A stretch of 64,000 nucleotides of DNA from Geosiphon pyriformis (Eukaryota > Glomeromycota > Glomeromycetes > Archaeosporales > Geosiphonaceae). The notes beneath the pieces are model-generated. The model was not told the origin of the DNA. It searched no databases and saw only the letters and a list, made by a program, of their open reading frames with translations. The position numbers were made by a program, and so were the translations under genes. Of the stretch, positions 11,381 to 24,213 are shown piece after piece; position 1 is the stretch's first letter; every line of letters starts with the position of its first letter. Location of the stretch: NCBI GenBank assembly GCA_016748015.1, contig JAAOMT010000009.1, positions 1,837,020 through 1,901,019 of the forward strand. Reading direction: 5' to 3'.

Positions 11381-14300
11381 ATGATCAAATTTCCTTCTCC
11401 AGATAAAATGCACTTCAAGCAATATATTGCTACCCCGAGGATTTCTCCTCGACTTTTTTCCTCACCCTATATACGCGGCGCTAAAAAGCAATATATTTTG
11501 TTCACAGGCACTAATATTACTCCTAGTTTAACTTATGTTGAAAACTCTGCGTTAATTTCAACGAGTGTTCAATGTTCGAAATCAAACCAACCATATCCTC
11601 CCAGAGACTGGTCAGGAAACGCAAAGCAGTTTTTAGAAAAATCTCAACCTCCCCCTCTTCCACCATTTAATCCGATAAGGCCCAAAGAAATACGCTGGTC
11701 TATTCAAGTTTTGGACGAGCGCCTATCACGATTAGAAGGATCCGAAGATTTAAGAAAAACCGCGAGTGATATAATATTGAAAGGAAAGGCTTTAAAAAAG
11801 GCAATTCAAGATTTTCGAGCCGCTATAAGATCCGAAAAAATCTCTCGATGTACGAATGATGCTATGAAGGTGGCTTTTGAAGAAAATGGGGTAGGTTAGT
11901 TATCCATTTTTGTTTGTGGTTTTAGTTTTCCAAAATTATGATCAATTCACTCAAGTTTGATATTTTATTTCCTATTATCAGATGGTGTGGATAGATTACT
12001 TTTATCTTCATTCATTGAGTTTGCACAAGATTATTTAAATGAAGAGGATTTGGAAGCTTTCAGTTCTTTGCGACAGTTAACTGATTTGAGATATCCGGGA
12101 GATTGGCATCCTGCAGCTAGAGCTCTACAACGGTAAGAAATTTCAATTTTTTTTTTTGATATTTAACTATTTCAAAAATTAGAATTCCGTTTATTGTGAA
12201 ATAGTAAGATTATCATGCACGTTGGCCCCACCAATTCCGGAAAGACCTATAATGCTCTTAAACGTCTCGAAGAGGCTAAGTCGGGAATATACTGCGGGCC
12301 TTTACGTCTACTTGCCCACGAAATTTATGAACGAATGAATATGAAAGGTATCCCCTGCAATCTAATAACCGGTGAAGAAAGAAAAGAATTACCTGGTGAA
12401 GTCCCATTAACTGCGTCTACGGTTGAGATGGCCAATTTGAATGATGTGCTGGATGTTGCCGTAGTTGATGAAATTCAAATGATTTCTGATCCTCATCGTG
12501 GCTGGGCATGGACCCAGGCTTTGCTTGGTATTATAAACGTTATATAATAATTGATAAATGATTCGAGCGCAATCGAAATTAATCCTGTACATCTGATTAG
12601 GTTTACAGGCCAAAGAATTGCATTTATGTGGAGAAACGGCCGCTGTTCCCCTTGTCAAAGCAATTTGTGCTACCCTGGATGAAGAGGTTGAGGTTCGAAC
12701 ATATGAAAGGCTCACCCCGCTTACGATTCTCGATCGATCTTTAAATAGTAATTTCAGAAATATCACTAAAGGTGATTGTGTGGTAACTTTTTCGAGAAAG
12801 AATATATTCGCTGTCAAACAAGCTATCGAAGAGGAAACAGGGTATCGATGTGCTGTTGCCTACGGAGGTCTCCCTCCGGGTAAGTTGCTCCATTATTTAC
12901 TCGTAAATTTAAGACTGTTTTTCTAATTAAATTCCATAATATATCTTTTTTATATTCTAAGAGACTAGATCAATGCAGGCTAGATTATTTAACGACTCGA
13001 CTAGTGGTTATAATATTTTGGTTGCCAGTGATGCGGTGGGCATGGGCTTAAATTTGTGAGACGACATATTATTCCCCTTTATATATAATTCTTGATTTCT
13101 ACGATATTAGTTATTAACTTATTAAACAACAGAAATATAAAGCGGATAATTTTTGAAACATTACAAAAGTTTGACGGGAAAAAAACTAGCCTCATACCAG
13201 TTCCGCAAATTAAACAAATAGCTGGTCGTGCAGGACGATTTTCTACGGCTCATGGTGTTGGTGAGGTCACCACGTAAGTAGCCTCCTCGATATTTTTGCT
13301 GGTGTTATTTTTCGGCCACTTTTATGCATATTATAAAATTAATTTCCTGTCATAACTTATTTAGATTAGACCAATCTGACTTGAAATTATTGCACAACGC
13401 AATGGCTGCCCCTGTAAAGGATCTGGAGGTTGGGGAATTTTCTTATTTACCCCTTATTAATTCAAATTATTAAAGCAAGCAATTTATCGTACAGTCGGGG
13501 GGATTACAACCAAAAGTCGAACAAGTCGAACTGTTCTCTCAACAACTAACCCATACCCCCACTTTTTCGGAGCTACTGGTTGGTTTTTTTGCCGAGTGAA
13601 AATCTGTTTTATATAAAGTACAGATTTTTTTTTCTCAATTTCTTATTATTGTAATAACAGGATAAATTTGAAATGATGTCACGTGTTGATGGCTTATATT
13701 TCTTGTGCAATTACGGAGACTTAAAAGTAGATATACACGGCATTCTTAAAAAAAAACTGGCATCTTTTAAATGTTTCGTTCAAACACTTACTTTTATATC
13801 AGATAATCGCGGATATGATTGAGAATCACCAGATGGACCTCATAGACAGATATAACTTCTCTACTGCCCCAGTTAACACGTCAGATCCTCTTGTCATGGC
13901 CTACTTGAACAAGGTTTGAATAGTTCCGAATACAGTTCCTCTTTTACGATATGCTAAATTGAAAAGCCCTTATAATATTAATTCAATGGGTTTTTCGCTA
14001 ATGCAGTTTGCGTCAATGTACAGCAAGCAAGAAGTATGCCTTTTGGAGAGCTTAGTTCGAGTTCCTGAAACCCACGCCACAACCAATGAGAGATTAAAGG
14101 AGCTCGAATCCGCACATCGTGTAGTAATGATCTATATGTGGCTGAGGTTTGTTATGAAATTTTGTGAAACAATTGATTTAATTTTAAATTCAATTTGTTG
14201 AACTTATCAACCAATTTATTATCTAGCTTTCGATATCCAGGCACATTTTCATCTGTAAAAGCCGCAGAAGAAATTAAAAACAAGCTTGAGGATTTGATTT

Positions 14301-14767
14301 TACAATCACTTCACACAATCAGATTCACCAGAGTTCGACGTCGTGGAATTTCTTATGACTATGATAGTTATAATAACTCTGAAACATTCAGTTCACAAAG
14401 AAATCCAAAACATATGGTATTTGATTCAACTAGAAGATCACCACCAAGAGGTTATCAAGCTGACACCCAATATAATGTGGCCCAAAACTCGGTAGTACGA
14501 AGGAGCCTAGGTGGCGGAAAATCTGGTTCATTTAGAAGGATTGAATCCCCTCAAAAGGGACAGAAATTTTACGCAGAATTTCATGCAAATCAAAAATCTA
14601 TATCTAAGAGTTCTCATGACGGTGGCCATATTAAATCTTCGAATAATCTCATCAAACCCATAATCCTAAATCGATCAATAAACGAAAGCGATCATTCTTC
14701 AAGAAATACTAATGAGGCCAAAGTATCGATAGATAATAACGTCCAAAGAAAATCCAATATCGCATAA
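11381..14767 (+). CDS. SUV3: Mitochondrial ATP-dependent RNA helicase SUV3
   Basis: Twelve exons joined by frame and GT-AG: 11381-11894, 11982-12132, 12205-12527, 12601-12879, 12962-13055, 13133-13273, 13365-13428, 13495-13578, 13661-13726, 13803-13913, 14007-14146, 14227-14767; 835 aa. SUV3 is the Ski2-like helicase of the mitochondrial degradosome, unwinding RNA for decay. The first 70 residues are basic and Ser-rich, as expected of a mitochondrial presequence; a second in-frame ATG at 11,408 is an alternative start. Motif I is GPTNSGKT (229-236), motif II DEIQ (310-313), and motif [10 protein letters not shown] (482-489). The RecA2 region contains SRKNIFAVK and [25 protein letters not shown] and the C-terminal [13 protein letters not shown] block are typical of the SUV3 C-terminal domain. 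The last 130 residues are a divergent basic, Ser/Asn-rich tail. It is convergent with the dehydrogenase gene 148 nt downstream. Confidence 0.93.
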
Positions 14768-14915
14768 TAATTTGAATTTGAGGTAGAATTTGATCATGTT
14801 TTACTTATCAACAAATTAAAATGAATTATCGTCAGGCTATAAAAGAATTTAAAGCCTGTTCCTTAAAGTTTTTGATCCGAGTCCGTTTGCCAAGTTATTA
14901 AGAAGTGTAACTGAT

Positions 14916-15893
14916 TTAGGTATGTTTTTTTCCCACTTCAACTTTGCTGTTGATTCTCCTTGCCACCCAACTCACTAGATTGGCGGTCAATTCCGGGAAT
15001 ATACCCTCGATGAGTCTGACAAATTTTCCTGAGTTTGTATAAACAATTTCTTTATCCCCTCGAACCGTTGCGTCGAACATGTCTTTTGCACACTGTTCTG
15101 AAGTCATACCTTTGTCAAGATTAAGAGGTAAAGGGTTATAACCTAAACGATTTTTATTTATTTCTGTTATTACCGCTCCGGGGTAAGCTATTGTTACGCA
15201 AATATCGTGTTCCAAAAGTTCTGCTTGCAATGCCTCAAAAAAACCTCTGCACGCAAACTTTGAACCACTATAGCCAGTACGCAATCGAGCCCCCACAATT
15301 CCGAGCATAGATGAATTAATTAGTATACGAGATTTTGGGGTTTTCTTCAACAACGGTAAAGAATGAAAAGCCACATTGACGGATCCGAAATAATTAACCT
15401 CCATGATCTCTCGAATAATGGACAAATCCGGAAGGCTCTCCAAAGTCTCTCCCATGGACACTCCCGCATTTAAAATTATGCAATCCAACTGGTCATAGGT
15501 ATGCTCAACATTTTTTATAAGATTCTTAACTTCGTCTTCTTTGGTCACGTCAACTTTGAAGGGGAATACATCTTTTGCACCAAGTTCCTTACAAACACGG
15601 GAAACATTCTCTAGTAATTCTGTTCTACGCCCGCACAGCACTAGCCTTGAGCCGTGTTGTGCAAACTTGTGGGCTAAAGCCTCACCAATCCCAGTTGATG
15701 CACCAGTGATAAGGACTACTTTGTTTCCTGGGTTCCACGGGGAAGCAGCTTTGCGTCTTTGCCGGCGAACCCATAAATTAACGAGATATAAAAAAGGGTA
15801 AGAAAAAGTAAAAACTAAATACAGCCACGAACTCGTCACTGTAATTAATATAAGAAATATAATGACTACAAGTATCAATAATATCATATTCAA
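14916..15893 (-). CDS. Membrane-anchored short-chain dehydrogenase/reductase (DHRS7-like)
   Basis: Single-exon, 325 aa. A very hydrophobic N-terminus (residues 3-40) followed by WVRRQRRK predicts a signal anchor in the ER membrane with a basic flank. The classical SDR Rossmann fold follows: TGASTGIG cofactor loop (63-70), CGRR (87-90, basic residues that favour NADP(H)), VDVT (114-117), NAG (142-144), and the catalytic set N167, S194 or S195, Y208 and K212 (YSGSK). YPGAVITE (residues 237-244) is the usual strand after the active site. Length and layout resemble DHRS7/retinol-dehydrogenase-like microsomal SDRs, which act on steroids, retinoids or other lipid carbonyls; the substrate cannot be told from sequence. 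The gene is intact and faces SUV3 tail to tail. Confidence 0.9.
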   Translation of the reverse strand: MNMILLILVVIIFLILITVTSSWLYLVFTFSYPFLYLVNLWVRRQRRKAASPWNPGNKVVLITGASTGIGEALAHKFAQHGSRLVLCGRRTELLENVSRVCKELGAKDVFPFKVDVTKEDEVKNLIKNVEHTYDQLDCIILNAGVSMGETLESLPDLSIIREIMEVNYFGSVNVAFHSLPLLKKTPKSRILINSSMLGIVGARLRTGYSGSKFACRGFFEALQAELLEHDICVTIAYPGAVITEINKNRLGYNPLPLNLDKGMTSEQCAKDMFDATVRGDKEIVYTNSGKFVRLIEGIFPELTANLVSWVARRINSKVEVGKKHT

Positions 15894-16570
15894 TTGGCAA
15901 AGTCAAGGTTTCTGCGAGATCGAGATTATCCATAAAATCTTTTTTTTATTTTATTTGGGATAACAGTTCACGCGCTTGCTACATGTGACCAGCCACCCAA
16001 TATCTTAATAGATAATCTTGATAAACCAATATAATAATATTAATTTTGATTAAATGTGTATTGTAATATAAATTATTTAAAGGTAATAAATTTTGATTTG
16101 AAAATAATAAAGTTATATAAAAAATGGTAGCAAAATTTTATTTGTAACCAAAAAATATTTAATTATTAAATACAGAGCAAAATTTCTTTAATCAAAAATT
16201 GGTTTTAACAAAATGTCCTGCATTTCCTAAAAATCCCATATTCTGATTGTTCAATAGAAAAAGCATTTACATTTCCCCTCAAGACCATTAACTTCAAACT
16301 AGGGGATCAAAATACCGAAACGATTAGGTTGCACCCTAGATTAATTAAATGGATATTATTTATTTACATGATAGGGTGTATTAATAATTTGATTGATACT
16401 AAATTCATGAGCCTACTGCGCTAAGGAGTGAATGGATGAATGCAAAAGTAATCATAGAGGTAAAATAAAAATACAAATTATCAATGGGCTGATAGTTATT
16501 AAAACAATTCGGTCCCAAATTAAGAAATTTTACCAAAATCGGAAGGACAAAAGAATAATTCATAAGCTTT
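15894..16570. other. Intergenic between SDR 5' end and TBRG1-like 3' end
   Basis: No gene recognised. It should contain the SDR promoter and the TBRG1-like 3' UTR. Confidence 0.4.
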
Positions 16571-18550
16571 TCATACAATAATACTTTCTCGTTTTATTTG
16601 GGTTCCATTGCCTTCAATAATTGGAAAATCCTGGCCGGTTGTTATGACAGAGTCAACATCCTCGTCGTCATCCTCATCTTCAATAAGTTCATCGCCACTC
16701 TCCTGTTTAATCATGGTTTCTTGGATATATTTTGAGGGCGTATCCTCATCAAGCCAACGTTGCATTACATATTTGGTACACTTTTCGGCCCCAGGAAGTT
16801 CCTGGATATATTTAGTAATTCCTAAGTGACTCAAGCCCAACATCTCGGGACCACTAGCATGAGTCTTTGAAGGAACACCCTGAATATTAATCTCATCAAG
16901 GATTTTTTTCCATACACCACTTGAGGAACTGGCGGCAAACTTTCGTCCAGGTTGGTCTTCTGCAGTCACTTGAAACTATTTTTCCATGTTTTACTAAGTG
17001 ATATCAGATAAAATAAGGTATGTGCATTTAAAGAAAATATGGGTTCTTACAATTGGATTATCACCACCATCCAAAATTTCACTTGTATATGTAGTCTTCC
17101 TTGTAACATCAACAGCACTTAGATACTGTTTTCGACTCATAAAACCAACTGGGAAAATGTACCGATTAGTGTGATATGCTTCTCGGTCCCAAACAATGTT
17201 CCCTATGCAACATATATACGCATGGTAAAGAACTGCTTTTTTGGGATAAAACAACGCCTTAAATATCTAAGACGGAAAATACGAACCAATTTTGTATATA
17301 GTCACTTCATTTGTTCCTTTGCCGATCGTTACAGGCAATTTGAGTGTACCATCTGGGTTCATAGGCAAAGGCTGCGCATATTGAAAAACATTATCTCACA
17401 CTGTTTTTATATTCTAGAAAATAGGGAATCTTGACCCCTCATTTAAATAGTTTTGGTTTCACAAACCTCAACGCGTTTTGCATCAGTACGATCATCTCGC
17501 TTCTTTTTCTAAATTGAGATAAAAAGTTCGATTAGATACGGAAAATTTGATAAAAAAATACAATAGGTAAATTTTAGTTTACCAGGCTAGGGACACGAGT
17601 AGTTCGAGGTTTACGACGCTTCTGCATTGGTTCACCTGTAATAGACGCTCCGTCGGCCTGTGAAATAGATAACTATTGTGTGAAAAACATGGAGATAATA
17701 TAATAATTTCTAAAATAGGTTTCTTAATTACTTTGCGTTTTCCAGAATTCTTTGGCGCGGATGTTTGTAAAGATGAACGAGCTTTTCTTGATGCGAGGGA
17801 TGTAGATTTTGAATTTCGCGTTAAGGATTTTGATTCTAAAAAATAAGAGCAGAAATTATTGGTAAAAAACAAAGTTTTTGGCTGTGTGACCCTAGCGTTA
17901 AATCAAAAATCACTTGATTGAGAGTTTTTATAATCAAACCATACCATACCATATCGATTTCGGTTTAGCTTTATTTCATCATCATTGTCATCATCATCAT
18001 GATCACCACCATCTTCGCTGGTTATATCAGATAAAAGGTCTTCCAAGGAAGAGCTGCTGTTAGAGTGGGATATAGAGTAAAAATAGAAGTTAATTTTTGG
18101 AGCTTGATTTGATCGACGCGATATTGAAATTTAACCCACGCAAATATTATCCGTGGATCCCGTACTTTGATAAATCTTCAACGAGACTAGGATTCCTATC
18201 CATCATCAAGTCGAGTAAATGGCTGGAAAGTTTTGAACGCGAATTTAAGTTCGAATCAATAAATCTTGGATTTTCATTATTCCATAAAGCTATCCGTATC
18301 TATATCACATTGGGTCTTACTTGTTCTCCTCTTTTAACCTACGCATTTTATGCTTCGTCAAGTCCAAACTATGCTTTAACTCATCACGTTGCTTTTCAAA
18401 AAAAACCAAAATTTAACAAATATAAACAAGCTAACAGTCAAACGCGTTTTTGCAAAAAAAAATTGTGAGTCAGGTCCTCACCTTGTTAAGGTTTTCAAAT
18501 TTTTCCCGAAGCCTAAAATACTTTTCTTTAAAGGATCGTGATTCGGCCAT
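16571..18550 (-). CDS. FYRN/FYRC domain protein, TBRG1-like nuclear protein
   Basis: Nine exons on the minus strand (transcript order): 18550-18482, 18391-18321, 18056-17950, 17835-17732, 17657-17583, 17508-17467, 17371-17287, 17202-17051, 16975-16571; 369 aa, all junctions in phase. The start is MAESRSFKEKYFRLREKFE, a short coiled coil like that of animal TBRG1. A Ser/Asp-rich acidic linker and a basic, probably nuclear-localising stretch (RRKPRTTR, KKKRDD) follow. The FYRN domain covers about 187-235 (AYHTNRYIFPVGF, YTSEILDGGDNPI) and FYRC about 236-310 (FQVTAEDQPGRKF, LGLSHLGITKYIQELPGAEKC). The tail is acidic. FYRN/FYRC form one folded module found in chromatin proteins such as MLL-type methyltransferases and TBRG1; here it stands alone with no SET, PHD or JmjC, which favours TBRG1. 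The 264-nt second intron is much longer than the rest and might hide an exon. Confidence 0.85.
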
Positions 18551-20184
18551 GCTTCACAGCTTTTAGACCACCCAAAAAAGTGAGGAATTGAGTCAATAAC
18601 AGCCCAGGCTCTAAGCTATTATAATAGAACCAGAAAATTTGAGCTTTATATCAACACTTTATTTATCAAATCTAATCAGAAAAGTGACGTCAATAAAAAG
18701 GTTCCAATTAATTGCTGACAAGTAAAGTTGGGGTGAGTTAAACGAGTGGTTGAAAGCCGGGGTTCTAAAAATTTGGCGAAGACAGTGTGTGAAGAAATGA
18801 TTTTCTGTAGATGTTATGATGATAGAAAACTTGTCATCGGATATATTGCCTTTTTTATAGCAAGAAACGCGAGACTCCTATACTCTGAGAAAAAAGACGT
18901 TTCTTGTGATTTAGAATGTTTGGTTTTTGATATCTTGTGAGAAATCTAATTTGATCGTGATCACAGTATTTAACCACACACGCAATTACCTAGGGTCAAA
19001 TGATATTGTCAAAGGGAAACCTTGATTTATAGAGTTTCATTCATATATCGAGGAACTTTCGATCAACATAACTCATTGTAAAAACAGAACGAAAAATTAA
19101 GTTTCTTTTTCTATCAGCCGCTGATGCAACAATATTTCTCGTAGTAACACTGTCGTTGCTCATCATTAAAAGCTAAAAAGAATATTAAAAGTGATGAAAG
19201 TAAAGAGCCAACTAATTATGATGATAGTCTAGCCGACTATGAGAATTGTTTGCGAAACGACAACGACACGTGTTTCATAATATCCTTTGCCTTTTTCTGG
19301 TTTAATTCTCCGGGTTTATCCGGGACCCATTAATCCTTCCAGATTCTCGGTTTTCTTTATTTCTCGATTCGTATACCCTTTCCTTTGGTGTAACCCTTCT
19401 CATAATATGAGGTCATCAGTACCAATTATAAATGGCGAGTAACATAAATTACATGATAACGAATAGCAAAGGAGGATAGATGGCCAGCGATTTTCATTTT
19501 GGCTCAATTGATCATTATCAATCTTGTCAACAAGATTTCGAGAGATGAGTACAAATATTTTGATGACATTTTAGACGAAAGATTTTGGGATTGCATTCAT
19601 TCATTTCAATCCGGTCCAGATTTTGATAAACTGGCGTCTGGGTCTTATTGGTCAAATTTCTGGCATAATGGCAGTCAAAACTAGTCTTCATGAACTGATG
19701 CGCAGGTAAAATATTAGAAGCAAAAGGGCAAGATACGCTGGAATTGAAGAAAACATAAGAAATCTCGATTTCAAAGAAATATATTAACAAAAAAATATAT
19801 ATAATTATATTGTTTCTCGTTTAATAAATTTCGGTTCAAGGGGAGGTAGATAGACTGCAAAAACCGAAACAAAGAGAAACAAGAAAAATCAATTTTGTAC
19901 AAAAAAGAACTTCGGTATTTTGTATAAATAAAATGAGTTCGTCCAAAAAATTGCAGTATCCACTTAAAACGATGAAAGGCTGGGTTTATGCACAATGCCT
20001 CTTAGATACATACAAAAAGCAGATATATGTACACATATAAAGACACAATGAATTATAAACATGTAGAGCAAATCAGATAACATCAAATCTTCCCTCCAAA
20101 AAAAATTCCTTTTTTTGATAATCATCTATTTAGTTAAACGTCCTTGGGGACAAAGTTTTTTACAGTTCAATTCCCTAAATTTGT
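18551..20184. other. Intergenic, TBRG1-like promoter and kinase 3' UTR
   Basis: 1.6 kb without a supported gene. Short frames here have no start context, splice support or motif. Confidence 0.4.
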
Positions 20185-23100
20185 TTATAACTTCAATTCC
20201 CCCAGAATCTTTGAGCACATGTTCTTATATTGCCACGGATCTCCAGCAACCCGGCGGAATTGTAATCCATGAACTCCAAGTAATAAAGGGACTTTGACGA
20301 TAAAAATCTCAAATCGTACCACTAGTTCAGTGACATTTGCAGTTGAGGCGATATTACTATTATCGTTACTGCTTTGACTCCGATCATTTCCAGTATTATT
20401 ACCACCATTACTAGGTGTTAAGGATAAGCGGACTTCTCCGTCTGGTGAAAAATGTAGATCTTGCCCTTGTGTATAACTGTCCTTGTAAGACGATGAAGAT
20501 GTTGATCCTGCAGAATTTGCAGAAGATACACTACCCCTCCGATCATTTCGATTATTCAAATGAGCGTGGTGATGATTGGTTGGTCCGGTTTGTGTTGAAA
20601 GGTTTTGATTGTTCTTACCTCCAGTTGTATTATTTGCATTCACAACTGATTTTAGATCAATACTTGGTATGTGAACACACTCAAATCCACCTCGACCTTC
20701 ACGCCACTTCACACCGATTCGTTCCAAAACTCTGATGAGATCCTGACGGATCGTGGATGGAGGCTTTGTTGATGTTGTGGCAACACTGAAAAGACCTTTT
20801 AGAAAAACAGGTCGAATGTATGAATCAGCTTTACCCCCAGGTAAAGGAGAATGTGGGGAGGATGATGGTAGGAAGTTAAAATCATTTCCAGATGTAGTAA
20901 TCTCTTGAGCTGTGGAACCTTTTCCTATTTTAGTTTTAATCAGTGAAGCTCCACTGGTGGAAGTACTACGTTGATGAAGACCTCGTCGTGGTGTTGATGT
21001 TGAAGAACTGCTTTGTGAAAAAGAACGATCGGCTGTTGAAGAGATAGATGTTGTATTTTCTACTTGCGGTAATTCACCAACAGGAACTTTGGAGCCGGGA
21101 ATTTTCACACCATTGCTAAGTCGATTACCACTAATTGAATTTCTTTGTCGTTGATGTCGACGATAATCGGCTTCTGAAAGGGAGGTTGCTCTAGAAAGGA
21201 TGTTGGCAAATCGCGATGAGAAATGGCCAGTTCCCTCTTTTTTAGGTCCATTAGGTGTCGAATCATGCCGACGATGTTCACTAGTTGGTCTGGGCGATGA
21301 TGCTTCACTGTTGATTGGTGATATAGGAGACGATACAATGTCACGCGTTTGACCACCAATAGCTATACTAAGGCGTCTCATCAATCCTCCACTGATTGAA
21401 GAGCTACTTAATGTGCTTGATTGTTCATTGCTTTTTTTCCCAAAATTTAACTCCCCGCTGGCTTCATCCAAAAGCTCTTCTGGAATTTCGGTTTCATCAA
21501 CTGCAGGGGGTACTGAAGCCATGTTAGTTAATTCGATATCGTCATTAATCCTGGATCGTGGTCTCGTACCTGGAACTGTTTTACGCCTAATAACAGGTGA
21601 ATTGGAATTTGTGTTGTTAGGTATCATAGCCCCCCGTATCGTCGTATCATAGCCGTTATCATTATCACCAGAGTGCGATGGATCAGGGACAGGGATATGT
21701 GGTATATGGATATTGCTAGTTTCCAAAAGTGATGATGAAGAACCGAACTTCGGAATATGTCCGAGTTGTAACAACCGATCCCTTTCTATTTTCTCCCTAA
21801 CCAGGTAGTAAATTGATATCAAGGGATGAACGGCTTGACTAGGATCTGCTGTGATTGCCTTATCTTCATTGGTTAGACCACCTGATCCTGCCAATTTCCT
21901 CCGATAATAATCAAGTCCACTCGGTTTTTTTTTAAGTTCATGAACACTGATACCCACTGCTTGCTGATACTGATGAATCCTTATCGAATTTTGATACGAG
22001 TCACTCTTTATAATGTTTTCAAGTCTAGATTTAATATCTTGTTCAGTACCGAACTCGAAGCCTGTCATGCCTCGAATAACCTCAGAGTCGAGGGGAAGAT
22101 TTAACGGAGTTCTTGGAGGTAAATAATTTTCAGGGGGACCATCGTAGCCTTTTTTCATCCAAGAATGATTCATCACCTCCGTAAGTGAAGCACGGTAAAC
22201 AGGATTAGTCACAAGCATACGTGATAGCAGATGTTTACAATCTAAAAAATTTTTTGAATGAAATTGAATATAAACACAATGTAAAATCTTATAAAAAGTA
22301 AGATTGAAAAACTAAGCTCACCACTACTCAACCATCCGGGATATTCGACAACTCCTCTCTTGATTTTAGCATGCAATGCGGGCATACTTTGATCATCGAA
22401 GGGAACTTTACCACATACAAGAACGTAAAGTACAATCCCAAAACTCCAGACATCAACTTCAGGACCAGTGTAAAGTTTTGCGTTTAATAACTCGGGTGCT
22501 GCGAAATACAACGATCCACAGAATGTGGAAAGGTGGCCTCGCGGAGAGTATAAATTAGAAAGTCCAAAATCAATAATTTTAATCGATCCAGATTTAGATA
22601 TCAAGATATTTTCGATTTTTAAATCTTTTCATTTTTTGAAGAGAAATGTTTTAGCTTTCATAAAATCATTCCTGGTAATATTCATGGTATCAATCTTTTT
22701 GGCACAGCAAACGTACCTCGATGTACTATGGAGTTTCGATGACAGTAATCTACATATTAGAATGCATTTTATTAGGCTATCTTCTTTGCTTTTGCTAAGT
22801 GCAATTGTTACAAGAAATTATAGTTACCTAAAGCACTCACAATCTGTCGGGAAAACTTTCTAGCATGTTTTTCTTTTAGTTTTCCATGGCTAATGATATA
22901 ATCTAACATCTGACCACCATTGACATACTCAAAAAACATATAATAGTGATGGGGCAACACCATAACCTCCTTCAATTGTACAATAAAAGGATGATGAAGT
23001 AGAAGCATTATCGCAGCTTCGCGAATCGTACGGGTTTCTTTATTTTCATCTTTTGTAGCTGGATCTTTTTCTTTTGCTTCTTTTTCAGATGCAAGAACCC

Positions 23101-24213
23101 GTGGAATTATCTTTACCGCTAACTGCAAAAAAATGAACAGTATGTATATGTGAGATTTTATACAAGGAGACGCGAGAAATTTTAAATATTGTGACTAAAT
23201 AGATAGATTTATGGAATTTTTTTATGTTATAAAAGGAAGAAAATTTGTGATCATCAATTTTCCAATTTATAAATCCATAATTTCTTCATGTTTAGTTCGT
23301 ATAATTATAGAAGCCAACTTAATTATTGGGGTCATTAATCAGATAATTTAGTCACTAGACGATGATAGAATCAATCCTCGTACAAATATAGTTAAATAAA
23401 TTCTCAATACGATAATTACGCCGAATACTCGCAAATCAGAAACTGAGCACATACCTTTTCGTTGGTTAGCGAATGAACGGCTAGCTTGACTTTACCCATA
23501 CTCCCGGCACCCAAGGTTTTAGTTAGGGTATAATTTCCTAGTACTTTTTTGGGTTTGACCTTTACATTTTGGTTCATATTAGAGCCGTTGGAAGTCCCAT
23601 TTGTTATTTCTTCCCCATTCTGATCAGAGGTAGTAATAATTGGGATAGGAGCACTGACAGAATGCGAGTTTCTTTGGTGATGCTTTGTTTTCTGTGGTTC
23701 TTGTTGTTGTTCTTGTTGTTGTTGCTGTTGTTGTTTTTGTTGTTGCGGAGAGTCTAGAGATATGAAAGCATCTGGTTTTTTAAGCATTATTGTATCAGTC
23801 AAAGGATCGCCATCTGATGGTGAGTAGACAGGTAATTCTGAAGGGATAGGGGAGTCACATAAAACGGTAGGTTCAATATGATCAACTTGCAAAAGTTGTT
23901 CATCTATGCGTGAATCTGTGAAGTTATTATCTAGATCTAGGCTGTCACTAGCAGGGTGGAATTGTTCATTATCTTCTGTTGAAGATTGAGAACCATTGCG
24001 GTTTAAACTTGTTCCAGTATTTTGTAATAAGTTCTGCTGCTCCCCATGATGATTTGTTGGAAGTGTTATATTATGTCGGTTAACAGAACGCGGCTCTTCT
24101 ACATTAAGTGTTGGGGGCAAGTCCTTGGAGATGGGATCTACAAAATAATTATTATCTATGGATACCGGAGCAACTATCGTTGCAGTCGTTGGTTGTGTTG
24201 ATGGCATTTGCAT
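20185..24213 (-). CDS. KIN1: KIN1/MARK-family Ser/Thr protein kinase with KA1 domain
   Basis: Five exons (transcript order): 24213-23455, 23122-22828, 22749-22717, 22624-22322, 22241-20185; all phases agree, 1,148 aa. Family members act at the cell cortex in polarity and membrane traffic. Residues 1-225 are disordered, with a poly-Gln block coded near 23,695-23,750. The kinase domain spans about 226-490: Gly loop GAGSMGKV, catalytic Lys K257 (LAVKII), HRDLKIEN with D363, DFG 381-383, activation loop LSTFCGS with T396, the usual LKB1-type phosphosite, and APE (405-407). A very short 33-nt exon carries [11 protein letters not shown] Ser/Thr/Pro-rich middle region of about 500 residues is typical. 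The C-terminus ([28 protein letters not shown]) is a KA1 domain that binds acidic phospholipid. The chosen ATG is the first of two close in-frame ones (MQM). Confidence 0.92.

Noticed and set aside
18097-18468. 123-codon plus-strand ORF
   Set aside because: Overlaps exon 2 and introns of the well-supported minus-strand TBRG1-like gene; no motif.
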